From contig VLTN01000001.1 of assembly GCA_008330645.1 (NCBI GenBank), positions 248,001 through 312,000 on the forward strand: DNA of 64,000 bases. Reading direction: 5' to 3'. Shown piece after piece: positions 39,574 to 55,067 of the stretch. Source of the DNA: Cafeteria roenbergensis (taxonomy: Eukaryota; Sar; Bigyra; Bicosoecida; Cafeteriaceae). Below the pieces are notes generated by a model. It worked only from the letters and a program-made list of their open reading frames with translations, was not told where the DNA came from and did not search any database. Positions within the stretch are counted from its first letter, which is position 1, and the number at the start of each line of letters is the position of its first letter. The translations under genes were made by a program, and so were the position numbers.

Positions 39574-42500
39574 ATGGACGACGACTCAGATCTGGTGAGG
39601 TTCTGCCGCGACCCTCGCCGTGCGGTCCAGCAATTGAACGACTGGCGTGAGCGCAACTTTGGTGATGTCACGGCATTGCTCCCCTGCCACATCGAAGCAT
39701 CTCGACCCGAATGCCCGCGCAGGAGGCCGAAGTCTTGCGAGACCTTGCACTGCTCGACGGTGAACCGGCGGGCGATGCCTCGGCTGCCGACTCGTCGGGC
39801 CGTGGCACGGCGCAGGGCCGCGCTGAGGGGCTCGCGGAAGGCGCTGGCACGTTCCTTACGAGCGGCTTGGAGCCGGTCGCTGTCCCAGCCTGGGGCTGGG
39901 ATGAACGGGAAGCCTCGCACGCTGGCGGCCGGCAGAGCCCTCTGGGCGCCAGCTCTGCCTCGCCAGCCGAGCCGGTGGCATCCGAGCTCGACGCGGAGTG
40001 GGAGGCCGTCATCGAAGGCGCAAGGGGCGCCGCAGCAAGGGCGGAGGGCCGGCGGGCCGAGGCCGAGCGCTGGGCCGATAGCCCGCTCGCCGCCCCTGCC
40101 AGGTCGGCGCTGGGCCTTGACGCTGCGGCCTCTGGCATGGTCATCACCGACCTGGAGAGCTACGGGGGGGACAGCGGGGCGACGGGCGGGGCCGGGGCCG
40201 GGACTGGGGACGAGGACGCCGATGAGCTCTGCAGGCCTTTGCTGCTGCGACGGTGGCTCGAACCCACCTCCGCGCTGCAGATGCCGGGTTTGCCCGAGGA
40301 GGGCGGGGCTGCTGCTGGCACCGGAGTCGCCCATCCGGCGTCGGCGCGGGACGCGCACCCGTTGAGGGAGTCACCGGCTCTCGGTGCCGCTGGGGCTGCT
40401 CAAGGCAACGCAGGCAGCGCCGTGAAACCGCCTCTGCGCGTGTCCCACGGCGCGTCGGAGATTCGCCAGATGCTGGCCAGAGCGGTGCAGGCAATCGAGC
40501 GCGAGGGCGACGGACCCGGTCGTGATGGGCCGCTGACCGGCCGGGCAAGGGGACGGTCAGTGTCGCCCATGGCGATGCCGGGGTCGTCGGCGTCTCCAGG
40601 TGCGGGCTCTGCCAGGCAGTCGGACCGGTCCGGGCAGCCGGGGGGGAGCGACGTGTCCCCTCCGCGTGGCGACCACAGCGGCGGACGTGGTCCCGGGGGT
40701 GAGAGTCCGACGCCACGCGGCCCGACAGGAGCGCTCTCAGGGGGCGGTGGGGCCGTCGGCGGCGGAGCCGCTGCTGCGTCTGTCGCTGGCTCTGCATGGC
40801 ATGCTCTGCCGGTGAGCTCGGGCGGGTCGGACGCCGGTTCGGCGGGCGAGCGAGCGCGCCTGGCGAAGGAGGAGGCGGTGAGGGAGGCTGCTGCAGAGGC
40901 GGCGGCCGCTGCCCAGCGGCTGGCGAAGGAGGAGGCGGCGGCCAAGCTTGAGGCCGCCGCTGCGGCGGAACGGGCGGCAGCTGCGGTCGAGCGGGCAGCA
41001 GCGGCGCGGGCGGCGGCGGCGAGGGCGGCAGAGCAGCGCGCAGCGCGGGAGCGGGAGGAGGAGGAGGCTGCCTGGCGGGAGGAGGAGGCCGCGCGAGAGG
41101 CGCGGTGGCGGGAGGCGGAGCGGCGACGGGAGGCGCGACGGGTGGACAGAGCCAAGGCTGCTGCCGAGCGCCGGCGAGGCCTGGCTGCAACGCTCATCCA
41201 GAGCGTGTGGAGGGGGTGGCTGGGGCGGGCAGAGGCGAATTCTCTTCGCAGCGCAGCTGCCAGGGCAGAGAGGGCGGAGCGGACGGCGAGGGCGGCGGCA
41301 GCGCGGCGCAAGGCGATGGCGGCGGCGGCGCAGCGGCGGGCGGCGGAGGCAGAGGCGGCGAGCGAGCGGCGGCGGGCCGAGCGCCGGGCGCTGGCGGCGA
41401 CCAAAGTGCAGGCGCTCTGGAGGGGACGGGCCGGCGCGAGGCTGGCCCGGCGGTTTCGCGAGGCGAGGACCGCTGCAGCTGGCAAGATCCAGGCGCTGTG
41501 GCGGGGCGTACAGGGGCGATGGAGAGTGGCGAGTCGGCGGGCTGCTGCCGGGACGGTCCAGCGTGTGTGGAGGGGCGCTCGAGGGAGGGCAGCGGCGAGG
41601 CAGGCTCGACGGCGGAAGGAGGAGGAGGAGGCTCGACGGCGGAAGGAGGAGGAGGAGGAGGCTCGACGGCGGAAGGAGGAGGAGGAGGAGGCTCGACGGC
41701 GGAAGGAGGAGGCGGAGGAGGCTCGACGGCGGAAGGAGGAGGCGGAGGAGGCCTCAGAAGGGATCGGCGTCGAGCCAGCCACAGCTCGGCTCGGCTCGGG
41801 TGAGCCTGGCCCTCTTGCGGGCAGGCTGCGCCCCCGTCGGCGCCCAACGGCCCCCGTCGATGGCCAGGGAGGTCAAGGCCTGGAGGCAGCTGCTTCGGTG
41901 GCGGGAACGGCAGCGCGCCACGTGCAAAGGCTCTGGCGGGGTGCGTCGGTGCGCACAGCGTGGCGGCGCGCTGGCGAGGGCGCAGGCGGCGATGACGCTG
42001 GAGGGCCCGCCAGCGCCCGGGCATGCGGCCTGCGGTCTGCCGCCGGCCTCAGGCTGATGGTGGCGCGGCGGGTGGTGCGACTGCAGGCGCGGTGGCGGGG
42101 AAAGAGGCTGCGGCAGCGGCTTGTGGCCGCGCTGCGAGGAGCGAAGCTCGCTGCGCCGCCGCCCCTGGGCCCCTCAGGCGGAGTCCCCTTTGGCGGAGTT
42201 GGGAGCAGCGACGCCGATCTAGATGCCTTCTTGGGAATGACCCAGGCGTTTCTGGACGAGATCGGCGACTTCGACGACAAGCCGCTGCCGGGGCCGCCGA
42301 GCCTCGCCGCGCCGGCGCAACCTTGGGCGCCGTCCCAGCCCTCTGGAGCGCGCCGCGAGCAGGAGGCCCCGGCCCGAGCCAGGCAAGCTTGGGCGCGGCC
42401 GGAGTCGCAGGCGCAGGCGGACCGGCAGAGCCAGCAGCAGCGAGGTTCAGGCGCGCGTCAGCTCTCGCTGCGGCCGCCCACTGGCGGCTCCGACGCCTTG

Positions 42501-43595
42501 GAGGTGGAGTCCCTCGCAAGCGCGCGGACGGGGACTGCGGCTTCGGGAGGACGGCCCGGCTCTGCCGCGGGCGGCTGGGCGGCAACAACGCCGGTGCCGC
42601 GCGCCCCGGCGGGAGAGCCCCCTGCGCAGGCGCAGGCGCAGGGCTGGGGCTCGGCGTGGGCCCGCGACCAGTCCTCGCCGGGAGGGCGTTCCGCCGAGGG
42701 CTCAAGGGAGGGCTGGCGGCATGCCGCCGGCGCTCTGTCGCCGCTGAGGGCGGCGGGATCGGCAGGATCCAGCGCCGCCGGGTCGTCATGGTACGGAGGT
42801 GCGGGTAGCAGGCCGGGGAGGGGCGGCAGCAGCGAGCACGCTGGGGGCGCGAGGGAGGGCGGCCGGCGGGCTGGCGCGTCGCTGGTTGGGGTCACTCGTC
42901 GCGGCGGGGGGAGGCGGCGCGGCGGGGCAACGCGGAGCCGCGCGGCTGGGCCGAGCGCCTCCGCCCTGCCTCCGCCGGCTCCCGGGATGGGCGTCGTGGC
43001 CAGAGACAGGCTGGCTTACCGCCAAGGCCGGGCGGGGAAAGGCGGGTACCTGGCGTCGGGAGGAGGAAGCGGCAAGGCCAGTCGGGGCGGAGTGCCGGCC
43101 GCCTGGACGGCGAAGGGCGCCGCTGACGACCTTGCCGCTCAACCAGGCGGCGACACGGGGCACGGCCCGCACCCTGGCAGCCGGAGCACGAGCAGTGCCG
43201 GTGCTGGCGGGACGAGCGATGCCTCGTCTCTCCCGGCCATCCCCAGGCCGGGCTGGGGAGGAAGCGCGACGTCTGGCAGAGCCGCCTCCGAGACACAGAG
43301 CGGTGACAGCTTAGACGCGATGAAAGCGAGGCTGGCTGCGGCGACGCGAGCAGCGGCAGCGGCCGCGGCCGCGGCGAACGCCGGCGGGCAAGCAGCTGGC
43401 CGGAACGCTGGGGCGAGGTCTCAGCCGCGGCGGTCGCCGGTTGACGCCGCGGCCGCGGGGGCCGTGGCGAGGGAGCAGCACGCAAGGCGTATCCAAGCGG
43501 GGTCAACCCTCCCGACCGGAGGGGCTGCCACGGGAGGGGCTGGAGGGGCGAGGGGCGCCGCCACCTACCAGGCACCGCCTCGTCGGGCGTGGTAG
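39574..43595 (+). CDS. IQ-motif / coiled-coil protein
   Basis: Likely two exons: a tiny first exon at 39574-39594 (MDDDSDL, donor CTG|GTGAGG) and 39723-43595 (acceptor CGCAG), phase 0, about 1297 residues. If the intron is not used, the main frame can start at the ATG at 39711. The middle holds an Ala/Glu/Arg-rich coiled coil interrupted by six IQ-type motifs, each of the form (I/V/L)Qx3WRG: IQSVWRGWLGR, VQALWRGRAG, IQALWRGVQG, VQRVWRGARG, VQRLWRGASV and LQARWRGKRL. IQ motifs bind calmodulin or other EF-hand proteins. Between the fourth and fifth is a tandem ARRRKEEEEE repeat. The C-terminal 450 residues are low complexity. In flagellates such proteins are often axonemal or cytoskeletal, but no specific family is recognised. 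Confidence 0.72.
41604..41752 (+). repeat. 27/30-bp coding microrepeat (ARRRKEEEEE)
   Basis: Five tandem units beginning GCTCGACGGCGGAAGGAGG, the first 27 bp and the next four 30 bp, inside the IQ protein gene. They encode ARRRKEEEE(E/A)E, a strongly charged single helix. Units 2 and 3 are nearly identical, as are 4 and 5, so expansion is recent. Confidence 0.85.
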
Positions 43596-43946
43596 CGGTC
43601 TCCGCGGAAGCGGTCGACCACTTTCCCGACACGCTCGCTGCCAGCGGCGCCCGCGGCCTCTTCGTGCCCCGGCTACGCAGCGTCGTTGCGGTTGGAAGCG
43701 CGCGGGAAGTCTCGTCGCGTGGGTGATGGACAGTGCGTGGCACCCCACTAACCGCGGGCTGGCGGGAGCCAGGCAATGTTGCCGAAAAGCGCCCGCACAC
43801 TGGCTGACACACGAAACGTTGCACACTCAGGCACAGACGGCGGGGCCCTCGATGCCCGCGGTCGACTGAGCGATATGGTGAGCGCATCTACCTCAGAGTC
43901 AGGACTGCTCGCTGGCTGGCGAAGCGGAGCCAAAGGCGCCATTGGG
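43596..43946. other. Convergent intergenic, 351 bp
   Basis: Lies between the stops of the IQ protein (+) and phosphatidylinositol synthase (-). No repeat, RNA or gene was recognised. Confidence 0.4.
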
Positions 43947-45069
43947 TCAGTCAGACTTGACCCGAGCGCGTGCAGCCGCGTCGGAGGCCGCCACGCGTCC
44001 CGCTGCCCACCACAGCTGCACCACGGACGTGAGCTGCTTGAAGACGAACACGGGGAACGACACAACGAGCACCCAGCCAAACGCCCTGGCCAGGGCGGTG
44101 TCGGGGGCGCCGCTCTCTGGCAGCAGCGAGGGGATCGCGCGGCCGGCGAGGGACTGAAGCGCGCCATCCAGCTTCGCGTCGCCCAGGCTGGGCAGTGCCA
44201 CGATGCCCCCGAACGCGGCCGCGTAGGCTGAAAGGAGGAAGAACTCGTTGAGCGAGCACACGACGAAGAGGACGATCTGCTTGTAGTACAGCTGCAGGAT
44301 CCACGGAGTTCCCGCCTTGCTCATATCCTTGTGAGACGTGCCTCCCAGCAGAGTGTCGCTGCGCAGGCTCATTCGCAGGCACCGAGGGGGCGCGCGATAG
44401 TGACGACACGGGAGAAGGGCGGAGGTGCGGGTGCGGGGCGGGCATACGACGGCGCGGGACCACTTCAGAGCGGACCAACCGACGTCAAGGCGCTGTGGAG
44501 CCGTCGCGAATCGGCGCCGCGTTCCGTCTAAGCAAACGGTGTGGAGAGCAGCCCCAAGTGCGGACGAGCGAGAGGCGGCACCTGGGGCTCCTTCGCGCTC
44601 GTGTTGCTTCCAAGACGAATGACTGCTCACGCGTACATGGAGAACCAGTGCGAAATGAAGTCCAGCGCGACCAGCGCGGCAGCCACGGGCATGCCGCCCT
44701 GGGGAGCAGTCTGGTGGCCCACGACCATCAATAGCAAGCTTGTGCAGAAGCGATCCGTCACCATGTCCAGAACGGCCCCGAATCGGGAGGCTGCGGCGAG
44801 TGACAGCGGGCGGCGCGAAGGGCTCAGTCGTTGCCACAAGGGCCGCAGAGCAATCCCCGGCCCGAAGCAAGCTGGGCGACGCCGCCATATGCCTCACTCT
44901 GTCCGCAGGCCCTGGCGCACACTCCATCCAGGGCGTCGAGGCCCTGGCTCGTAAAGTAGAGCGCGCAGAAAACCAGCGGGTTGTCAACGAAGCCGAAGGC
45001 CGCGACGCCCAAGGCAATGCGCGCATAGCCGATCAGGTTCGGGATGAAGAGCACGACAGGGCATCCCAT
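43947..45069 (-). CDS. CDIPT: Phosphatidylinositol synthase (CDP-alcohol phosphatidyltransferase)
   Basis: Three exons, 45069-44898, 44790-44631 and 44358-43947 (phases 1 and 2), giving 247 residues (human 213). It makes phosphatidylinositol from CDP-diacylglycerol and myo-inositol, in the ER membrane. The start MGCPVVLFIPNLIGYAR matches the family. The catalytic signature D-x2-D-G-x2-A-R-x8-G-x3-D-x3-D is complete across the first intron: D45, D48, G49, A52, R53, G62, D66, D70. SHWFSMYA continues over intron 2 into DTLLGGTSHKD, again as in PI synthases, followed by the substrate-region LQLYYKQ. Several hydrophobic helices follow, and the C-terminus has the family's basic/Ala-rich ending (AASDAAARARVKSD). 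It complements the inositol 5-phosphatase found in the same window. Divergent from CFAP300. Confidence 0.93.
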
Positions 45070-45168
45070 CGCCGGTCTGCCTCCTGCGAGTGGGGAGTGT
45101 CATGTTGCCGGCGCCGGGTTTTTGGCCTGACGGCGCTGCGTTCGCGGCTCTGCTGCCTCGGCTGGGAG
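45070..45168. promoter_or_regulatory. Short divergent promoter (PI synthase / CFAP300)
   Basis: 99 bp separate the two start codons. There is no obvious TATA element. The spacing implies a shared or overlapping promoter. Confidence 0.45.
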
Positions 45169-46439
45169 ATGTCCGGCCCCCGCAGCACACCACGAATGGC
45201 AGCTGCAGCCGCCGTGGAAGCGGGTGCAACCCTTGCGGGTGGCGTGGAGAGGGGAGCTGGGTCCCGCATCGCCATTGTGGAGGAGGTGGACGAGCACTCT
45301 CCACGCGTGGTGCATTGCTCCCCAGTCGGAGAGTGCGAGTCGAAAGAGGCAGACGAGCCCACGCACACCACTGCTTGCCCGGATGGGGCTGCCTCAGCGG
45401 CGTCGGCTGGCCTTGCTGGGGCAGCCGGCGAGGAGGGGGGAGGGGACGCGTTTGCATTCACGCACGTGGCGTCGTGGCAACCGTCATGCCTCAAGGACAA
45501 GGACACGCGTGCACTTCTCGCCAAGTGGGGCATGGGCGACTCGCTCGTTGCGGCGAAGTTTTCATTTTCGAGGCGCCTTCGTCTCCCTCAGCGCGAGGGT
45601 CGCGCTGAGGCAAGGAAAGCGCAGTTGGGAGCATTCTTGCGGGACGCACTCAACGACGCCACTGTGAAGCGGGCTGTGCCCCTTGGCGGCACGTCGTCGA
45701 CAGGTGCAACCCTTGCGGCTGGGGTGACTGAAGTCGTGTTCAGCGAGTTGGCGGTCACCAAAACATCGATGAGCTTCTTCGACAGGCTGGAGGCGGAAGG
45801 CATCGTGCACGGGCCCATGTGGGCGACCGGCACCACCGGCGACGACCACGAGGAGGATGCAGGAGCTGGCGGTACTATCAAGAAGCAATTCGACGTTGTC
45901 GTCGACGGGGTCACGTGCCAGGACGAGCTGAGGGACGCGCTTGCCAACCCAGACACGGAGCACGTCGGAGTGAGAGCCGCCCAGCCGCAGCCCGCTCTGT
46001 CCAAAGCTGCTGTGTGCCCCCGCCCCCGTGGGCCTGGGCGACGCGCTTCCCGGCCCACGCGCCTCTGCTTCCCTCCGTGCGCGACTTGCTCTCGAACCCG
46101 CAGCTCTTCGACGAAGAGGAGGAGGAAGCCGAGTTGCTGTTCCGAGTCTTCCGGCAGTTCGTCATCGGTGGCTCCATGTGTCAGTGGGAGGACAACGTGC
46201 GCCCCTACCTGGCTGTCACGCAGTCCACCTACCGAGACCTCGTGTCCGTGGCCAAGCACCCCCACACCGGCCAGTTGGTCGTGAAGAGCACGGCGGTGGA
46301 GCTGCAGGCCGTGCGGCACGGGACTCGGCGCAGCACCGTGCTACCGAGTGACTCACCCTTCGGCAACTGCTGGGCGGTGGTTGACGAGGAGCGGCGCACG
46401 CTCACGCTGTGGTATTGCCCATTTGTGTCCTTTTGGTGA
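45169..46439 (+). CDS. CFAP300: CFAP300, dynein-arm assembly factor
   Basis: Two exons, 45169-45969 and 46104-46439 (donor GGA|GTGAGA, acceptor CGCAG, phase 0), giving 378 residues against about 267 in human. CFAP300 (C11orf70) is needed for assembly of axonemal dynein arms. Family blocks: KDKDTRALLAKWGM followed by VAAKFSF (about 105-130); SMSFFDRLEAEGIVHG (about 200); VDGVTCQDELRDAL (about 245); across the intron, EELLF-type FRVFRQFVIGGSMCQWEDNV, then PYLAVTQSTYRDLVSVAK; and near the end FGNCWAVVDEERRTLTLWY. The extra length is a low-complexity N-terminal region. The second exon could start slightly upstream. Its presence shows the organism builds a motile flagellum. Homology is strong; the exact start (45169 or 45196) is less sure. 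Confidence 0.88.
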
Positions 46440-46865
46440 CCGAGCGAGGCTTCAGCGCGTGGAAAGCAGGACACCGCATGCGCAGCTCATTCCAAGCAAC
46501 TCTGTGCGCACTAGCAGCGATGCTTGCTGCGAGGAGCCGAGTTGTGGCCGGCAGGTCGGGCGTGTGCCTGCGCGCGTGAGCAGCGGCCTAGCAAGCGCAG
46601 GCGTCTGCTGCGGTGGATTCATCGCGGAGCCTTCGCGTGCCGCTATTGCTGCTGGGGTCACACACTTAAGCGTGAGACGGGGCGGCAGCGGCGACGAGGA
46701 CGAACAGGCCAGTGCATCAATGTTGGCATGCACGCGGGGCGCGGCAAGCAACCCCGGGCGCGCTTCTCAAACGCATTCACGAAAAGGACAGCAGCTCACG
46801 CGCAGGAGGTCCTAAAACCGAGCAGAGTAATGTGGGGGGGGGGAAGCGGAGGGGCACGGCGGCGG
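46440..46865. other. Convergent intergenic, 426 bp
   Basis: Lies between CFAP300 (+) and the unrecognised nuclear-looking gene (-). It contains a 10-G run near 46833-46842. No gene was recognised. Confidence 0.4.
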
Positions 46866-47576
46866 CTATTCGACCAGCATCACCTCCTCGTCCGCGGCGG
46901 CGATTTCGGCCTGCAACCGCTTGATCTCCGCGGCCTCATCAAAGGACTGGGCACCAGCCGTCCTTCCTGGCCCCTTGGCGGCGTCGGCGTCAATGGCGTG
47001 GGCCTTGCTCGGACCGACGTCGATCGACGACTGCAAGGCGGCATCGGTAGCGCTGGCCTGAGCAGACTGACGAGGCGGGGAGCTGTCGCCCACAGCGTCT
47101 TGGTTGTCGTCATCTCCCTCCCCGCCCCAGCCAAAGCCCCCGGCGTCGCCGCTGCTGGCGCTGCAGGCAGAGGGGCCGAGTTGGCCTTCATCTCCCCCCG
47201 GAACCGCCAGTGATTCCGTGTCCCAGCCCGATCCAAGCTTAGCCAACGCTGCGCTTGCCGCTTGTACACGGCCCACACTGACTGGAGCAGGACGAGCGCT
47301 TCGCGACGGCCGGCGGCTGGGCCTTGGCGCAGCAAACGACGGCAAGTCGCCTGGGGCTTCGTCCTCTGGCACGCTTGAACGGCCTTGCTGCATAGCGCTC
47401 TCCCCGTCCCCACCCATCGTGACATCTCCACTCATGGCTCGTTTTGCTTGGGGGGGTGCTCCAGGGTCCGGCGACTTTCCGCAGACTTGCTCAGATGGAG
47501 TCTCAGACTCGCTTTTGCTGCGCAGCCGCTTGCGAGACTCTGGGCCCGCATCAGCGCCTGCCTTTGCCGCATCCAT
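46866..47576 (-). CDS. Unrecognised, probably nuclear, disordered protein
   Basis: An open frame of 236 residues from the ATG at 47576. Near the N-terminus is a basic cluster (ESRKRLRSKSE) and later KRAMSGD and RPSRRPSRSARP, typical of nuclear proteins. The middle is Gly/Asp/Ser-rich, and the last 35 residues form a short acidic helix (AAEIKRLQAEIAAADEEVM) able to make a coiled coil. No domain is recognised. It is accepted as a gene because the frame has a consistent hydrophilic composition, ends cleanly and fits the gene spacing, but it could also be one exon of a larger gene. Confidence 0.5.
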   Translation of the reverse strand: MDAAKAGADAGPESRKRLRSKSESETPSEQVCGKSPDPGAPPQAKRAMSGDVTMGGDGESAMQQGRSSVPEDEAPGDLPSFAAPRPSRRPSRSARPAPVSVGRVQAASAALAKLGSGWDTESLAVPGGDEGQLGPSACSASSGDAGGFGWGGEGDDDNQDAVGDSSPPRQSAQASATDAALQSSIDVGPSKAHAIDADAAKGPGRTAGAQSFDEAAEIKRLQAEIAAADEEVMLVE

Positions 47577-50073
<2,497 letters not shown>

Positions 50074-50218
50074 ATTCGTCTGTGCGTGCCTGGGGCGTGG
50101 TCGTAACAGCGCCCGCCCGCCCCGCCATTGTCTTCCCCGGCCGCACTGGCCCCACTCGACAATCTGCTCCCACGCATTCGACGTCACTCGGCGATGCAGG
50201 CTGGGCTCGCCCGCTCGC

Positions 50219-50263
50219 CTAGGGCCGGGTCGCCGTTATCCAGTGGAGCAGCACAGCGCCCGC
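50219..50263 (-). pseudogene. Truncated 3' end of the SpoU methyltransferase gene, copy 1
   Basis: On the minus strand this stretch encodes AGAVLLHWITATRP and a stop, identical in protein to the last 14 residues of the intact SpoU gene at 53540-54685. Homology ends abruptly at 50263, matching 53584 in the intact locus. It is a duplication scar, not a functional gene. Confidence 0.85.
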
Positions 50264-50324
50264 TGCAGCCGATTTGGCGTGGCCCGCTCCTCGGCGTCCA
50301 TGTGGAGTGTAGGTCTGTCATCGG

Positions 50325-50597
50325 ATGATGCCCCCAGAGGCCGACGCGGCGCTGGGGCTGCGCCACATCCTGTATCGAGTGGCGCAGCTCTTGCCTCGCG
50401 CGGCCCGCGATCGTGAGGCCGCACTCGCGGCGCCTCGGCGGGTACTCGGCGCGCCTGCTCCACTGTCGCGCTTGCCAAGCCGATTTCTCCGGCAGAGTTG
50501 GCTGCCGCTCTGCACGCCGAACCGACTCGCCGCCCAATGCACACTCGAGACCAACCGGCTTGGGTACCCCCGCTTGAGCACACCCATCAACGCGTGA
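50325..50597 (+). other. 90-codon open frame in the spacer, of doubtful coding status
   Basis: It begins ATGATGCCCCCAGAGGCC and reads MMPPEADAALGLRHILYRV, followed by an Arg/Ala-rich sequence of unclear character. An identical frame lies in the second spacer at 52098-52370, but the spacers are so recently duplicated that this is no evidence of selection. It may be a 5' exon of an unrelated gene caught in the duplication, or a chance frame. Confidence 0.2.
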
Positions 50598-50926
50598 GAG
50601 TGGGCCAGACGCGCTAGCGCGGGTGACTGGGGCGCCTGGTGCCGAGGCGTGCCGGCGCAGCGGCGCGGAAGCAGCACCGGAAATTGCGTGCGATGCCAGT
50701 TTGCCGGGAGCGCCGCACCCATGTGCCAGCCCCGGCCCCCCGCCGCGCTCCGCTGGTGGTGCGTCACACCGGTTGTGATGATCGTGGGGCGGAGGTGTGG
50801 TGCGGGGGAGGAGAGCAGTGGAGTCCAGAGCGGGCGGCAGAGAGTGTCGGACGATCTCGGAATGCTGGCAATCGAGGCTTTGCGTTCGTGCGACGTGCCC
50901 CCCATGGTTGCAACTGTGCAGGCTAA

Positions 50927-53395
<2,469 letters not shown>

Positions 53396-53539
53396 ATTCG
53401 TCTGTGCGTGCCTGGGGCGTGGTCGTAACAGCGCCCGCCCGCCCCGCCATTGTCTTCCCCGGCCGCACTGGCCCCACTCGACAATCTGCTCCCACGCATT
53501 CGACGTCACTCGGCGATGCAGGCTGGCTCGCCCGCTCGC

Positions 53540-54685
53540 CTAGGGCCGGGTCGCCGTTATCCAGTGGAGCAACACAGCGCCCGCGGCACCAACGTTGAGG
53601 CATGCCCCTGGTGCGCTTGCCCAAGGCGCCTCGCCAAGGGTCGATCCGGCGACCGAAGCGCCCCTTACGCACGCGCCCGTCTTTTGCAACTCTGCGAGGG
53701 CCATTCGGGTCTCGGGCGCGATTCCAGACCCTTCAGACCCGAGCAGCAATGCCACCACCCCCTGTCGCGGGATCCTCGTCTCCCTGTCCCCGCGCGGGAT
53801 CGCCTCAGCTGCGCTCCCCCAATCCCATACTCGAATGTCCCCAGGACGAATGTCGTCGCATCGGGCGCCTCCGTCTGCCTCTGCAACAAGAATGGTCAGC
53901 CCACCTGCTCGGGCCGCCTCCGACCCGAGGCTGGTTAGAGCCTCCGCCATGCTTGGCGCCACCGCCCAAGGAATGCACAAGGAAGCCCCACGCGAAGCTG
54001 CGATTGCCTTGGAGCCGTATGGGCTCGCGCACTTGGCATCAGACACTGTGCCTGCAGCGCCGAGGAAGGCGGCTGTCCTGGCCAATGCGCCCAAGTTCCC
54101 AGGGTCGCTGACCCCGTCCAGGAGCAGCAAAGGGCCCCTTGTGGTCTCTGCCTCGTCGAGCATGGCCTTGACTGCTGTGCCTACCACCCAGGTCCCTGCT
54201 AGCCCGCCCGTTCGCGTGCAAGCTTGCATGTCGACATGTGGTCGACGAAGCACCACGGCAACATCGTCGGCGGGCAGCGTTGCGCCACCTCCCAGCCCAC
54301 ACAGTCGGGCTACTTGGGCCACCGCCCCGCTGCCGTAGCCGATCGCCGTTGCGCCCCTCGGGGCGGGTGGAAGCGACGCCTGTCCCCTGCCGAGAGCGCA
54401 AGCGAGCACCTGCTCTGTGGGCAAGGCGCCTCCGTCGTGCTCCGCCACAAGTTGGCTCGCACGGTTCCCCGGTCCCACAAGCACCGCCTCCATGTGCCAT
54501 CCACTGTCTTGCTGAGGCTGCGCAAGCCCCGCGTCCCTTGCGCGTGCCAGGCACGCCAATGTGTCGGCGACGACGGAGGTGCCGCGCAGCACAGCTGTGT
54601 CATTGCCGCTCCTGCTCACGGCCGCACCTAGCCGCCTCACGATGGACCCAGGTGGCGCCCGGGTAGTCCACAAACACCTGAGCAT
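53540..54685 (-). CDS. SpoU/TrmH-type RNA 2'-O-ribose methyltransferase
   Basis: A single frame of 381 residues from the ATG at 54685. SpoU enzymes methylate ribose 2'-OH in rRNA or tRNA using SAM bound in a C-terminal trefoil knot. All three family motifs are present: motif 1 LLLDGVSDPGNLGALARTAA (about 187-207), motif 2 ALLLGSEGSGI (about 310) and motif 3 ACLNVGAAGAVLLH just before the C-terminus. The N-terminal part contains a possible RNA-binding region (VLRGTSVVADTLA, MEAVLVG). The domain order resembles mitochondrial rRNA enzymes (MRM1/MRM3) or bacterial RlmB/TrmH; a clear targeting peptide is not obvious, although the N-terminus is Arg-rich and Ser-containing. The last 14 codons lie in sequence shared with the ubiquitin spacers. 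Confidence 0.87.
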   Translation of the reverse strand: MLRCLWTTRAPPGSIVRRLGAAVSRSGNDTAVLRGTSVVADTLACLARARDAGLAQPQQDSGWHMEAVLVGPGNRASQLVAEHDGGALPTEQVLACALGRGQASLPPAPRGATAIGYGSGAVAQVARLCGLGGGATLPADDVAVVLRRPHVDMQACTRTGGLAGTWVVGTAVKAMLDEAETTRGPLLLLDGVSDPGNLGALARTAAFLGAAGTVSDAKCASPYGSKAIAASRGASLCIPWAVAPSMAEALTSLGSEAARAGGLTILVAEADGGARCDDIRPGDIRVWDWGSAAEAIPRGDRETRIPRQGVVALLLGSEGSGIAPETRMALAELQKTGACVRGASVAGSTLGEAPWASAPGACLNVGAAGAVLLHWITATRP

Positions 54686-55067
54686 GCCTGCCCTGTGGCA
54701 CAGGCAAGAACGGTTCAGGCTTGGGAAGGCGTGCTGCCCCCTTTCAGTCTGAGGAGCCCGATTGTGAGGCACTCCCCCGATGGGCACCTTCCCTCACACC
54801 AACCGGTCTCCCTGCCCTTCCCACCTCCGGACGAAGCTTCAGCGGTAGGCCCGCAAGAAGCAGTGCCCTGGCAGACGGCGCGACTTTGGGCAGAGCTGTC
54901 GGAGCCCAGGACGGCTGCGGCGGTCTGCACTCCGGCCAGGGCGAGGGCTGAGCAGCAAGCGGCTGTTGAGCTTTCCCTGCTGCTCTTTTGGCGTTTCATC
55001 GGAGTTCGCGTCCTGGGAAGCATCAGGTATCGCGCCTGAGCGCGCTGAGACTCAGCTTGGACCAAGA
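54686..55067. promoter_or_regulatory. Divergent intergenic region, 382 bp
   Basis: Lies between the starts of the SpoU methyltransferase (-) and the calmodulin-like gene (+). Both promoters are expected. No repeat or gene was seen. Confidence 0.4.

Noticed and set aside
39574-39780. Continuous frame MDDDSDLVRFCRDP… as a separate small gene
   Set aside because: A GTGAGG donor after the seventh codon and a CGCAG acceptor at 39721-39722 join it in frame to the IQ protein. A separate gene is less likely, though not excluded.
53540-53584. Idea that the SpoU gene gained its C-terminus from the ubiquitin spacer
   Set aside because: The shared segment includes the end of SpoU motif 3 (GAVLLH), which is native to the enzyme; the spacers therefore carry SpoU remnants, not the reverse.
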